Program-made: the position numbers and the translations under genes
Notes under the pieces: model-generated
What the model was told of the DNA's origin: nothing
Databases searched by the model: none
Seen by the model: the letters and a program-made list of their open reading frames with translations, nothing else
Part shown: positions 1 through 6,555 of the stretch, piece after piece
Position numbering within the stretch: position 1 is the stretch's first letter
How the letters are laid out: each line of letters opens with the position of its first letter
Origin: Lysobacter_I brunescens
GTDB taxonomy: Bacteria; Pseudomonadota; Gammaproteobacteria; Xanthomonadales; Xanthomonadaceae
NCBI RefSeq assembly: GCF_042677005.1
Contig: NZ_JBHTIF010000003.1
Coordinates: 124,001 to 188,000 of the forward strand
Reading direction: 5' to 3'
Length of the DNA: 64,000 nucleotides

Positions 1-189
1 AGTGCGCAAGCGCCTGCACCTAATCCCTCCAGTGGCAGTTACTCTGGTGGTTGGGGCGGGGCGTCGCAGCAGGCTTCAGCTCCCCCTGCGCCCAACTATA
101 ACAACCCTGCCACCAATCCTAACTACGGTACACAGCAAGTTCAGGCTGATGTTGTAAAAACAGCTTCTAATCGCCCTAGGACAGAGTGA
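1..189 (+). CDS. C-terminal end of an unidentified Pro/Ser/Gly/Asn-rich protein (partial)
   Basis: The window opens inside a reading frame that stays open for 62 codons and stops at TGA 187-189. The visible tail is rich in Ala, Pro, Ser, Gly, Asn and Gln (SYSGGWGGAS, APPAPNYNNP) and looks disordered. No domain can be recognised. Low-complexity tails like this are common on large membrane or secretion components. As recalled, VirB6/TrbL-type genes sit before DUF4189 genes in some xanthomonads, so that is one possibility, but nothing here proves it. The next gene starts at GTG 186, sharing the sequence GTGA with this stop, so the two are probably co-translated. Confidence 0.6.
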   Translation, partial: SAQAPAPNPSSGSYSGGWGGASQQASAPPAPNYNNPATNPNYGTQQVQADVVKTASNRPRTE

Positions 190-692
190 GCAACAGCATG
201 AAGTTCACGAACTTGCTCGTTTTAAGTTTTATGCTCTTGGCCTTTGCGAAGACGGCTTTAGCTGAGGGGGGGACATGTCCCCCCGGATACTATCCTGTTA
301 ATTCCCCAGGAGTTATGGGATGTGCACCGATGCCTGGTGGATCAGGCCTGCCTCCGGATACTGGCCCTTCTTGGATGACTACGTGGGGTGCCATCGCTGC
401 CGATGGAGATAAGCAGGTTGTTGCTTCCTCCTACAATCAGGGTAGCAAGAGGAAAGCAGAATCTTCAGCCATCAAGGAGTGTCGAGCCAAGGGTGGGTCG
501 AAGAAGTGCAAGGCTTGGGTTTCCTTTTACAATCAATGCGGAGCCATGGCGGCAGGTGACTCTCAGGCTGTGGCCTTCCGTGCCCCGACAGTTGACGAGG
601 CTAGTCGCGGTGCAGTCAGAGATTGTGCATCTCGGACCACAAACTGCAAATTGATTCAGACTGTGTGCAGCTACCCAGCGCGCGTGCAGTGA
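186..692 (+). CDS. Secreted DUF4189 family protein, copy 1
   Basis: A 168-residue protein of unknown function. Residues 1-27 form a signal peptide (hydrophobic LLVLSFMLLAFAKTA, cleavage after ALA). A short Cys/Pro/Gly-rich stretch follows, then a DUF4189-type domain from about residue 63: WGAIAADG near its start, a region with conserved Cys pairs (SAIKEC, KKCKAW), and a closing TNCKLIQTVCSY. The domain is found in small exported proteins of xanthomonads and actinobacteria and has no settled role. GTG 186 overlaps the upstream stop and is four bases after an AGGA; ATG 198 would still leave a full signal peptide. GC content is low for this genome (25 of 60 bases in 181-240), which suggests later acquisition. 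Confidence 0.8.
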   Translation: MSNSMKFTNLLVLSFMLLAFAKTALAEGGTCPPGYYPVNSPGVMGCAPMPGGSGLPPDTGPSWMTTWGAIAADGDKQVVASSYNQGSKRKAESSAIKECRAKGGSKKCKAWVSFYNQCGAMAAGDSQAVAFRAPTVDEASRGAVRDCASRTTNCKLIQTVCSYPARVQ

Positions 693-775
693 GAGAGAGA
701 AGCAAAGTCTTCTTATTGGGCTTTGATTTCAAATGCGGGACGTGGTGTTCCTTATGTAGGTTCTCTTTGGTGATC

Positions 776-1090
776 AGTTGGGGCGCTATATCAGTCGATG
801 GTCCTATGCGCGTGATTGGTGCATCCCATAGCCAGCGCAGCAAGCGCAAGACCAATGCCGCAGCGATAGCGGATTGTATTGCCTGAGGCGGTGCCAAGAA
901 GAACTGTAAGGTCTTGATTTTCTTTTATAATCAGTGTGATGCCATCGTCGGTGGTGATATCGAAGCTATTCCCCACAGTGCAGGCATAGCCGGACAGGCC
1001 GGCAAGCTTGCACTTCAGCCTTGTTCGAGCATGACTTCCAGTTGCAAGGTTCTTTAAACAGCCTGCATTTATTCAATGAGGGTTGGCTGA
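776..1090 (+). pseudogene. Decayed DUF4189 copy with two in-frame stops
   Basis: One reading frame aligns along its length with the C-terminal domain of the preceding gene: SWGAISVDG against TWGAIAADG, SQRSKRK against NQGSKRK, KNCKVLIFFYNQC against KKCKAWVSFYNQC, and a final TACIYSMRVG against QTVCSYPARVQ. The frame is broken by TGA at 884-886, where the intact copy has Lys, and by TAA at 1055-1057, where it has Gln. It then ends at TGA 1088-1090. A CAA to TAA change explains the second stop. The signal peptide and Cys-rich N-terminus are missing, since nothing upstream of 776 matches. The copy is best read as a tandem duplicate truncated at its 5' end and then eroded by point mutation. Confidence 0.8.
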
Positions 1091-1167
1091 TCCGGAATTG
1101 TCGAAGCGGATCAGGGAGTGCAGTGGCCTATGTCACAAACTGGAGTTATAAGTAGTCCTTGTGTGCG

Positions 1168-1758
1168 ATGGTCATGAGGCCCTATCTTTTTCTTGCCGCA
1201 GCATTTGCATTCCTCGCAAGCGAAGTGCTTGCGCAGCAGGTTGTGGGTGACTACGTCTACACCTGCCCCGCAGGCCTGCCTTGGAACGATCCGCGTTGCA
1301 TTCGTGAACCCGTAGACCGCGGTGATGCCGGTCAGGCAGGGCAGACTGATTCAGGCCATGTGCCCGTAGGGCCTGTTGCCAGAAACACTGCCCACTGGGT
1401 GCTTGCAATGGGCGTTGGCCCTAACGGCAAATCGACATACGCGCTTGGCGCAGATCCGTTGTCAGCAAAAGCGGCGGAAAGTGTCGTGTATCGGCGCTGT
1501 GAATCTGCGGGCGTCAGGAATTGTCGCGTCGTCCACCAGTACAACTCGGGTGTTCTGGCGATCGCGCAGACACCGGATGGCGGTTTTATCCACGGCGTCT
1601 ATCCGTACCCTCAGCTGACTTCAGAGATGAAGCAGGCGAAGAAAGCCAGGAAAACTGCGGGTGATGCCGTGCTGTCGGCCTGTTCCAAGCAAGCGGGCGG
1701 ACGCTGCAAGCTGCTGCAGGTCCTGCCCAGCAACGATTGGCTGGGTTACGACGAATGA
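1168..1758 (+). CDS. Secreted DUF4189 family protein, copy 3
   Basis: A secreted protein of about 196 residues with unknown function. The N-terminus (MRPYLFLAAAFAFLASEVLAQ) is a clear signal peptide. Starts at ATG 1168 and ATG 1174 are both possible, and neither has a good ribosome site. A Cys-bearing spacer (YTCPAGLPWNDPRCI) precedes a DUF4189-type domain beginning AHWVLAMG, with further Cys residues (RRCESAG, RNCRVV, SACSKQ, RCKLL) and the end SNDWLGYDE. It is much closer to the next gene than to copy 1: both share the YPYPQ-TSE-QAKKA block and the GYDE terminus, so these two are a recent tandem duplication. Base composition is nearer the genome average than in copies 1 and 2. Confidence 0.8.
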   Translation: MVMRPYLFLAAAFAFLASEVLAQQVVGDYVYTCPAGLPWNDPRCIREPVDRGDAGQAGQTDSGHVPVGPVARNTAHWVLAMGVGPNGKSTYALGADPLSAKAAESVVYRRCESAGVRNCRVVHQYNSGVLAIAQTPDGGFIHGVYPYPQLTSEMKQAKKARKTAGDAVLSACSKQAGGRCKLLQVLPSNDWLGYDE

Positions 1759-1870
1759 TTCAGGTATCGGCATGACCGAACCGGCTCCATCCATGGCGTC
1801 GAAGGCAACGCTCAGTTCGCACGCCATGGCTGTTTCTCCCGGTACTGCCGGGAAGATCTTCGCGTTCAAT

Positions 1871-1910
1871 CGGTGATTGCTGGTGATTGCTGGTGATTGC
1901 TGGTGATTGC
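1871..1910. repeat. Four tandem copies of a 10-bp unit
   Basis: The unit tGGTGATTGC is repeated four times without a mismatch, apart from the first base of the first copy. It ends just before the in-frame ATG codons of the fourth DUF4189 gene (1914 and 1932). It therefore occupies the leader where a promoter spacer or ribosome site would be expected. Confidence 0.9.
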
Positions 1911-1931
1911 ATCATGCCGCATGATGCAGTG

Positions 1932-2546
1932 ATGAAACCATTTGTCCGTGCGCCGTATTCATCCATTCACTTTGTTGTCGCGAGTTTTCTGTTCCTTTAT
2001 GCCGGGACTGCACTCGCACAGGCTTATCCCTGCCCGCAAGGTCCCGGCGCGGGGCAGCAACAGGTAGGCACGGCGGGGGGATCGAATGGCGTCGCCTCCG
2101 TTCCGATGTGCGTGGACACCGGGGCGGGCAGTGCGGGTTATTCGGCCAGTCAGAGTGGTCCTGCCCCTATTCACGCCGCGCACTGGGTGTTGGCCATCGG
2201 CACCCGAAGCGATGGCCGTGCGGCCTACATGCTCGCGGCTGATGCAGTCTTTGCAGAGGATGCGGAGGCGCGGGTCTTTCGTCGTTGCGAGGCCGCTGCT
2301 ATCCGCGACTGCCGGGTCGTGCGCAAATTCGATCGTGGGCTCTTTGCACTTGCTGAGGCGGCAGACGGAGGCTTCGTCCATGCCATCTATCCCTATCCGC
2401 AGTTCACGTCCGAGATACGCCAGGCGAAGAAGGCGTTGAAGGAAGCAGAGAAGGCGATTGCGGAGGCCTGTGTCCAGCAGACAGGAGCGGGATGCACTGT
2501 GAAGGAAGTCAGGCCGAGCAACGAGTGGACGGGTTACGACGAGTAA
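1932..2546 (+). CDS. Secreted DUF4189 family protein, copy 4
   Basis: About 204 residues, unknown function, predicted periplasmic or secreted. From ATG 1932 the N-terminus is basic then hydrophobic (SSIHFVVASFLFLYAGTALAQ) and ends with a typical signal-peptidase site. ATG 1914 would add six residues, and still earlier TTG codons fall in the 10-bp tandem repeat. A Gly/Pro-rich linker with Cys leads into a DUF4189-type domain starting AHWVLAIG. The second half matches copy 3 closely (VYPYPQ/IYPYPQ, TSE-QAKKA, PSNEWTGYDE). The gene is followed by a strong terminator. The N-terminal linkers of the paralogues differ far more than the domains do, as expected if the domain is the working part. Confidence 0.8.
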   Translation: MKPFVRAPYSSIHFVVASFLFLYAGTALAQAYPCPQGPGAGQQQVGTAGGSNGVASVPMCVDTGAGSAGYSASQSGPAPIHAAHWVLAIGTRSDGRAAYMLAADAVFAEDAEARVFRRCEAAAIRDCRVVRKFDRGLFALAEAADGGFVHAIYPYPQFTSEIRQAKKALKEAEKAIAEACVQQTGAGCTVKEVRPSNEWTGYDE

Positions 2547-2593
2547 GTGGTCCGTGGCGTCATGTCCGGGTACTGACTTGATACTCGGAGGCA

Positions 2594-2623
2594 TAAAAAA
2601 GCCCGGATTGCTCCGGGCTTTTT
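2594..2623. terminator. Bidirectional rho-independent terminator
   Basis: The stem AAGCCCGG...CCGGGCTT (2599-2606 with 2613-2620) has an A-run on its left and a T-run on its right. It can therefore end both the DUF4189 gene on the plus strand and tRNA-Val on the minus strand. Confidence 0.85.
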
Positions 2624-2629
2624 CCGATC

Positions 2630-2704
2630 TGGTGGGCGGTGCAGGGTTCGAACCTGCGACCCTTGCCGTGTGAAGGCAATGCTCTACCGCTGAGCTAACC
2701 GCCC
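2630..2704 (-). tRNA. tRNA-Val (anticodon CAC), CCA encoded
   Basis: Read on the minus strand, a 7-bp acceptor stem (GGGCGGT with ACCGCCC) encloses a D arm (TTAGCTCAGC), an anticodon arm TTGCC-TTCACAC-GGCAA and a T arm with GGTTCGAACCC. The seven-base loop TTCACAC puts CAC at positions 34-36, so it reads GUG valine codons. The 3' CCA is encoded in the DNA. The tRNA stands alone, with its terminator just downstream at 2594-2623. Confidence 0.95.
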
Positions 2705-2784
2705 GATGTCGCGGGCGGCCATTGTACGGAGGACGCGGCGGGGAGGCAAGCGGTCCGGATAAGGCTTGGCTGCCAGGCCCCGGC

Positions 2785-3636
2785 TCACTCGATTTCTGAT
2801 CGGGCGTAGGCGGCGTCGAGGGCTTCCATCGCGTCGAGGGGCTTGCACACGGCGGCTTTCTCGTAAGCGGCGGCGGCATCGTCCTCTTTCTTGTCGCCGT
2901 GCAGAAGCATCAGCACGTTTCCGTATTCGACCAGGGCAATCGGGGAGGCCGGCGTCAGCTTCAGGGCTTCCTTGATGTGCTTCTCGGCATCGGCAGCCTT
3001 CGCGCCGTAGGTCAGTCCACCGATCATCGCGCCGATCTTGGAGATGATCTCTGCGTGGTACAGGGCCATGGCGGTGTGCGCCTCGGCGTGCTTCGGGGCC
3101 AGTTCGAGCGCGGTCTGCAACGAGGCGCGGACCTTGCCGGCGATGCCTTCCTTCAGCGCCTTGGTGATCGATAGCCCCTGGCTGTAGCGGCCGAGGGCGA
3201 AGGCGTGGCGATAGTGGCTGTTGGCCTCGTCCGGCAGCGCCTTGATCGCGGCCTCGGCGAGCTTGGCGGCCTGTTCGAAGCGCTTGAGTTTTTCTGCGTC
3301 GGCATCGACGAGGTAGGTGGCATGGATGCCGAGCGCCTTGATCGCGACCGATGCGCCGATGGGGCCGAGGGCTTCACCAGCCTCGAAGGCGGCCTTGAAG
3401 TCGCCGTGGTGGAAGCTGCGCCAGGCATCCTGCAGCGCTTCCGCGAGTGCATCCGCATCCAGCCCCTTGGGAGCGGCCTTTCCGGCGGCCTTGATCAGTG
3501 AGGCTGCGCGCTTGGCGTCCGGGAACGGTTCGCAGTCTCCCGCGTGCAACTTGGGCCAGGCTTTCTTGAGGGCATCGCCGGTGTAGGCAAAGGCCTTTGC
3601 ATCATGCGGGAAAGGGGCCCAGGCGGATTTGGCCAT
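2785..3636 (-). CDS. TPR-like helical-repeat protein
   Basis: 283 residues, Ala/Lys-rich and almost wholly helical, without a signal peptide, so probably cytoplasmic. Several degenerate tetratricopeptide-like units can be seen: AKLAEAAIKALPDEANSHYRHAF around residue 140, LQTALELAPKHAEAHTAMALYH around 190, and IKEALKLTPASPIALVEYGN around 235. TPR proteins act as scaffolds, and no catalytic motif is visible. ATG 3636 is chosen because GGAGGAT lies at the right distance upstream. The longer in-frame extension to 3849 overlaps the divergent promoter region and looks non-coding. The gene is divergent from the phasin-like gene at 3821. Its partner is unknown. Confidence 0.75.
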   Translation of the reverse strand: MAKSAWAPFPHDAKAFAYTGDALKKAWPKLHAGDCEPFPDAKRAASLIKAAGKAAPKGLDADALAEALQDAWRSFHHGDFKAAFEAGEALGPIGASVAIKALGIHATYLVDADAEKLKRFEQAAKLAEAAIKALPDEANSHYRHAFALGRYSQGLSITKALKEGIAGKVRASLQTALELAPKHAEAHTAMALYHAEIISKIGAMIGGLTYGAKAADAEKHIKEALKLTPASPIALVEYGNVLMLLHGDKKEDDAAAAYEKAAVCKPLDAMEALDAAYARSEIE

Positions 3637-3820
3637 CGTTCGTATCCTCCAGAATGTGCGCTGAGCATCCCGCGAGACGGCCTGGCAGGCAAGCCCCGAA
3701 TCGCAGCTTCTTGCGTCTGCGGAAGGCTGGGCAACGTAGTGTGTTTGCTCTGACCATACGATGCAGTCTGTTGTCATCCCGAGCCGGGTTTTCCGGCGCC
3801 CCACGCAACGGAGTCCATCC

Positions 3821-4219
3821 ATGGCACGCAAGACCTCCCCCCGCATCACCCCGACCGCGACGCCTCGTCACTTGTGGCTGGCTGGCTTGGGATTCGTCTC
3901 CATCGCCAGCCGTCGCACGGTGGCCGGAGTCGGCACCATCGCCGATCGTGCCGCGCGTGCGCGGCAGGATGCGCTCACCGCTGTGCGTCAGGTCGGTTCG
4001 CAGGCGACATCGGCCACGATCGCCGTGCGCGATCGCCTGGAGACCACCGCAGACCGTGTGAATGCAGCGCTCGAGCAGGCGATCTCGCCGCTGGTCGCCA
4101 AGCTGAAGCCCGCAGGCAAGGCCAAGCGCACCGCGCGCCGTGGACGCAAGCCGACGGCCAAGACCGCGCGTCGTGCCGCACCGAAGGCGAAAGTGGCGCG
4201 TCGTACGCGCCGTGCCTGA
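3821..4219 (+). CDS. Phasin-like protein with a basic Ala/Lys/Arg tail
   Basis: 132 residues. The front half contains HLWLAGLGFVSIASRRTVAG, which matches the IWLAGVGAFSRAQAEG segment of the classical phasin at 8762-9337. It is followed by an amphipathic Ala/Arg-rich helix (RAARARQDALTAV, IAVRDRLETTADRVNAAL). The last 40 residues are very basic and repetitive (AKRTARRGRKPTAKTARRA), like the histone-H1-like tails of PhaF-type phasins that bind DNA. Phasins coat polyhydroxyalkanoate or lipid granules, and the basic tail can link granules to the nucleoid. ATG 3821 is chosen because the conserved part starts there; a further 20 upstream codons are open. The assignment to this family is inferred from pattern, not from a profile search. 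Confidence 0.65.
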   Translation: MARKTSPRITPTATPRHLWLAGLGFVSIASRRTVAGVGTIADRAARARQDALTAVRQVGSQATSATIAVRDRLETTADRVNAALEQAISPLVAKLKPAGKAKRTARRGRKPTAKTARRAAPKAKVARRTRRA

Positions 4220-4245
4220 TTCGCATCTCGCAGGCACATGACGAA

Positions 4246-4274
4246 GAAAGGGCGCCGATGGCGCCCTTTCGCTT
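4246..4274 (+). terminator. Hairpin terminator after the phasin-like gene
   Basis: An 11-bp perfect inverted repeat, GAAAGGGCGCC with GGCGCCCTTTC around GAT, lies 26 bases after the stop. The following T-run is short (GCTTTCGT), so termination strength is uncertain. It may also serve the convergent small gene at 4295-4528. Confidence 0.65.
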
Positions 4275-4294
4275 TCGTGCGCTATCCCGCGAAC

Positions 4295-4528
4295 TCAGTC
4301 AGGCTTGTTGCCGGTGCTGTTCGCCGTCGGGGCTTTCACCGGGATGAGCATGCCGCGGCAGGTGTAGTACTCGACTTCGCAGGTCCAGGCATCGCCACCG
4401 TAGGCGAGGCAATCCTGATACTGCTGGTAGCAGTACCAGTGCGGCGAAGCGTTCGCCTTGCCGCTGGGCAGCGCGAAAAGCGCAGCGATGGAGATGACGA
4501 GTGCGCCGGTCTTCAGCATTGTGTTCAT
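4295..4528 (-). CDS. Small exported protein with a twin CX6C pattern
   Basis: 77 residues. A signal peptide (LKTGALVISIAALFALPSGKANA) precedes a short mature part with four Cys spaced C-x6-C-x9-C-x6-C (YCYQQYQDC then TCEVEYYTC). Such spacing suggests a helical hairpin held by two disulfides in the periplasm. The function is unknown. ATG 4528 is used because AAGGA lies at proper spacing; ATG 4534 is too close to it. The gene at 4882-5085 encodes a protein with the same architecture, so the two are probably diverged duplicates. Confidence 0.7.
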   Translation of the reverse strand: MNTMLKTGALVISIAALFALPSGKANASPHWYCYQQYQDCLAYGGDAWTCEVEYYTCRGMLIPVKAPTANSTGNKPD

Positions 4529-4881
4529 GAACATGTCCTTGTCGTGTGGATTCCCCTGTACAAGCGAGCGTCCAATAAGCCATCGGCATGCACAATCGCC
4601 TCTGAGTACGAGCAGGGATGGGCGGCGTGGATTTCATGACAAGCGGCAGACATCGCGTGACATGGGAGGACGACCCCGGATCCCGAGTATCTGGCTGAGA
4701 GCGAACAGGTGATGACCTGCGGTCGATGCTGCACTGCATCGAATCGAGCGTGAGACGCGTGGCCTGCACGTGTCGCCGAAGGGCGGGTTTCAAGCAGGAC
4801 GGCGCGCATTATCCGGGATCGCCCCGGCAACGTGCCCAGACAGGAAGGACGCCATCGGCGACCTTCCTGCCGATGCATGGA
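4529..4881. other. Gene-free stretch between the two small CX6C genes
   Basis: About 350 bases with no convincing frame on either strand. Nothing here has a ribosome site or a recognisable product. It must hold the promoter of the gene ending at 4295 and the 3' region of the gene at 4882-5085. Confidence 0.5.
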
Positions 4882-5085
4882 TCAGGGATCCATGCACAGA
4901 TTCCAGCGCAGGCACTCCTCGTACCGGACATAGCATTCGGATTCGTCCAGGTCGCCGGCACGGACGCATTGCAGGTATTCCCAGTAACAGTTGCCGCAGG
5001 AGTAGAAGGGCTGTGCCTGCGTGACGCTCGATGTCAGCAGCATCGTGGTCGCGAGCGTGGCCAGCATGACGCGCAAGTGCTTCAT
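4882..5085 (-). CDS. Small exported protein with a twin CX6C pattern, second copy
   Basis: 67 residues with a signal peptide (LRVMLATLATTMLLTSSVTQA, cleavage near AQ). The mature part has six Cys: SCGNC, then C-YWEYLQ-C, a ten-residue gap, C-YVRYEE-C, and a final C near the end. The C-x6-C-x10-C-x6-C core matches the neighbour at 4295-4528, including aromatic residues after the first Cys of each pair. AAGGAA sits seven bases before ATG 5085, which fixes the start. It is probably periplasmic and disulfide-bonded. No role is known. Confidence 0.7.
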   Translation of the reverse strand: MKHLRVMLATLATTMLLTSSVTQAQPFYSCGNCYWEYLQCVRAGDLDESECYVRYEECLRWNLCMDP

Positions 5086-5426
5086 GTGAAGATTCCTTTC
5101 TTGAGAGAAAGCCCATTCGTGCAGGGCGGGATCCACGGAATTGAACAGCCGGGAACGGCTGGACCGTCCTTGTGGTGCAAGTCGCGGAATGTCTTGCATG
5201 CACCCGTTGCGTGGCTGGGCAAAAGGCAAGCCAATCCGGCAGGAAGAGCTCCGCAGCTGGAACGATGGTCGATGCGAGCCGTCCAGTCCCCTGTCCCTGG
5301 GCTTGGCCGAAGACGCTTCCGTCGCTATGGCTTCGAATGCTGCTTTCCCTGCGGCGCGTACTCTAGCGCGGCAGGTCATCCGGTTTTGCAGGTTGGCTCA
5401 CGGTTCAGGACAGGCGTCCAGGGCGA
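5086..5426. other. Gene-free stretch upstream of the small exported gene
   Basis: About 340 bases between the small exported gene and the end of the TetR gene. No frame with a plausible start and codon use is seen, and no strong hairpin. It presumably holds the promoter of the leftward small gene. Confidence 0.5.
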
Positions 5427-6053
5427 TCACTCGAAATAGGCGCGGATCAGCGTGTTGAGGTGCACGCGCTCGGCGTCGCGGAGGAAAGGGGCCAGCAGCA
5501 TCATGACCTGGACGATCCCCTGGCGGATCGCGACCTGTTCGTCGCGGTCGCCACGCGCGGCGGAGTAGTTGAGCCAGAAGGTCGACAGCACGAGGATGTT
5601 GGTCGCGGCGGCGTCGAGCTCGTCCGCGGAGGCGCGCATCACTTCCGCCTGGCACAGGCCGCGCATCACGATGTGCGCGCGGTCGTCGGCGCGCTTGAGG
5701 ATGCGCGCGAAGCGCATGCGCATGCGCCGGTTGCGGCTGAGGATCTCGACCAGGTCGCGATAGAGGAAGCGGTAGTCCCAGATGCACTCGAACACGAGAT
5801 GCAGTTGCAGCCAGATGTCCTCCAGCTGGGGCAGCCGGCCCGAGGGCGAGGCCAGCGCGTTGTCCATCCGCTCTTCGTAGCGCGCGAAGAGCTGCTCGAT
5901 GATGTCGTCCTTGTTGCGGAAGTGGTAGTACAGGTTGCCCGGGCTGATCTCCAGCTCGTCCGCGATATGGTTCGTGGTGACGTTGGGCTCGCCCTGCGCG
6001 TTGAACATCGCAAGCGAGGCATCGAGGATGCGCTGTCGTGTCTGCTTCGCCAT
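5427..6053 (-). CDS. TetR/AcrR family transcriptional regulator
   Basis: 208 residues from ATG 6053. The N-terminal helix-turn-helix is typical of TetR repressors: RILDASLAMFNAQG, then NVTTNHIADELEISPGNLYYHF and RNKDDIIEQLF (residues about 8-55). The remainder is the all-helical ligand and dimer domain. The segment with LHLVFECIWDYRFLYRDL is a C-terminal type often found in regulators of fatty-acid genes. An alternative TTG start at 6107 would add 18 disordered residues and overlap the upstream gene by 8 bases; translational coupling makes it possible. It lies directly behind the acyl-CoA-binding protein gene and divergent from the fatty acyl-CoA reductase gene, so it probably controls that pair and may sense an acyl-CoA. 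That role is inference. Confidence 0.85.
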   Translation of the reverse strand: MAKQTRQRILDASLAMFNAQGEPNVTTNHIADELEISPGNLYYHFRNKDDIIEQLFARYEERMDNALASPSGRLPQLEDIWLQLHLVFECIWDYRFLYRDLVEILSRNRRMRMRFARILKRADDRAHIVMRGLCQAEVMRASADELDAAATNILVLSTFWLNYSAARGDRDEQVAIRQGIVQVMMLLAPFLRDAERVHLNTLIRAYFE

Positions 6054-6099
6054 GCCGGCGGGTTTCCGGGCGGGCTTCCGGGTGGGGCTGGCGGAAAGG

Positions 6100-6357
6100 T
6101 CAGCCAACGAGCTTCTTCACCAGGTCGACGTATTTCTTCATGGCGTCGTCCTTCGCCGTGCCCTTGAGCTTGGCCCAGGCTTCGTACTTTGCCGTGCCGA
6201 CGAAATCGAAGAAGCCCGGCTTGTCGCCGTGGACGTCGCCCTCGGCACCCTGCTTGTAGAGGGCATACAGGCGCAGCAGGGTCTCGTTGTCGGGACGTTC
6301 GGACAGGCCCTGGACGTCCTTGGCGGCTTGCTCGAACAGCTTCTGCAGATCGGACAT
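6100..6357 (-). CDS. Acyl-CoA-binding protein (ACBP family)
   Basis: 85 residues, the usual size for a stand-alone ACBP. The four-helix domain is recognisable by LYALYKQG, the KPGFFDFVGTAKYEAW acyl-CoA contact segment, and the closing AMKKYVDLVKKL. These proteins bind medium- and long-chain acyl-CoA in the cytosol and deliver it to enzymes. ATG 6357 has GGAGGAA upstream. It is likely in an operon with the TetR gene behind it and is divergently transcribed from the fatty acyl-CoA reductase 198 bases away. This suggests that it supplies acyl-CoA substrate to that enzyme. ACBPs are uncommon in bacteria. Confidence 0.9.
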   Translation of the reverse strand: MSDLQKLFEQAAKDVQGLSERPDNETLLRLYALYKQGAEGDVHGDKPGFFDFVGTAKYEAWAKLKGTAKDDAMKKYVDLVKKLVG

Positions 6358-6555
6358 GGTTTCGATTCCTCCGTCGATGCGGCATGACAGCATGGGCCGG
6401 GCCGGCGGGTCAATACGATGCCGTCCGGCGTCCGGGTGGTCCGCGCCAGGACGCCTCGCCGGACCCTACGGCGCCGGATTGTTCTTGCCCGCCGGCTCTG
6501 GCAACGTAACCGCTTCGGACCGCGCCGCGGGCCTGATCCCAATGAGGGCAAGGAT

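Noticed and set aside
1838..1858. Small CCCGG-CCGGG hairpin after the third DUF4189 gene
   Set aside because: Only five to six pairs and no T-run, so not counted as a terminator.
2785..3849. 354-residue version of the TPR-like protein
   Set aside because: The first 71 codons run into the divergent promoter region. A good GGAGGAT site supports ATG 3636.
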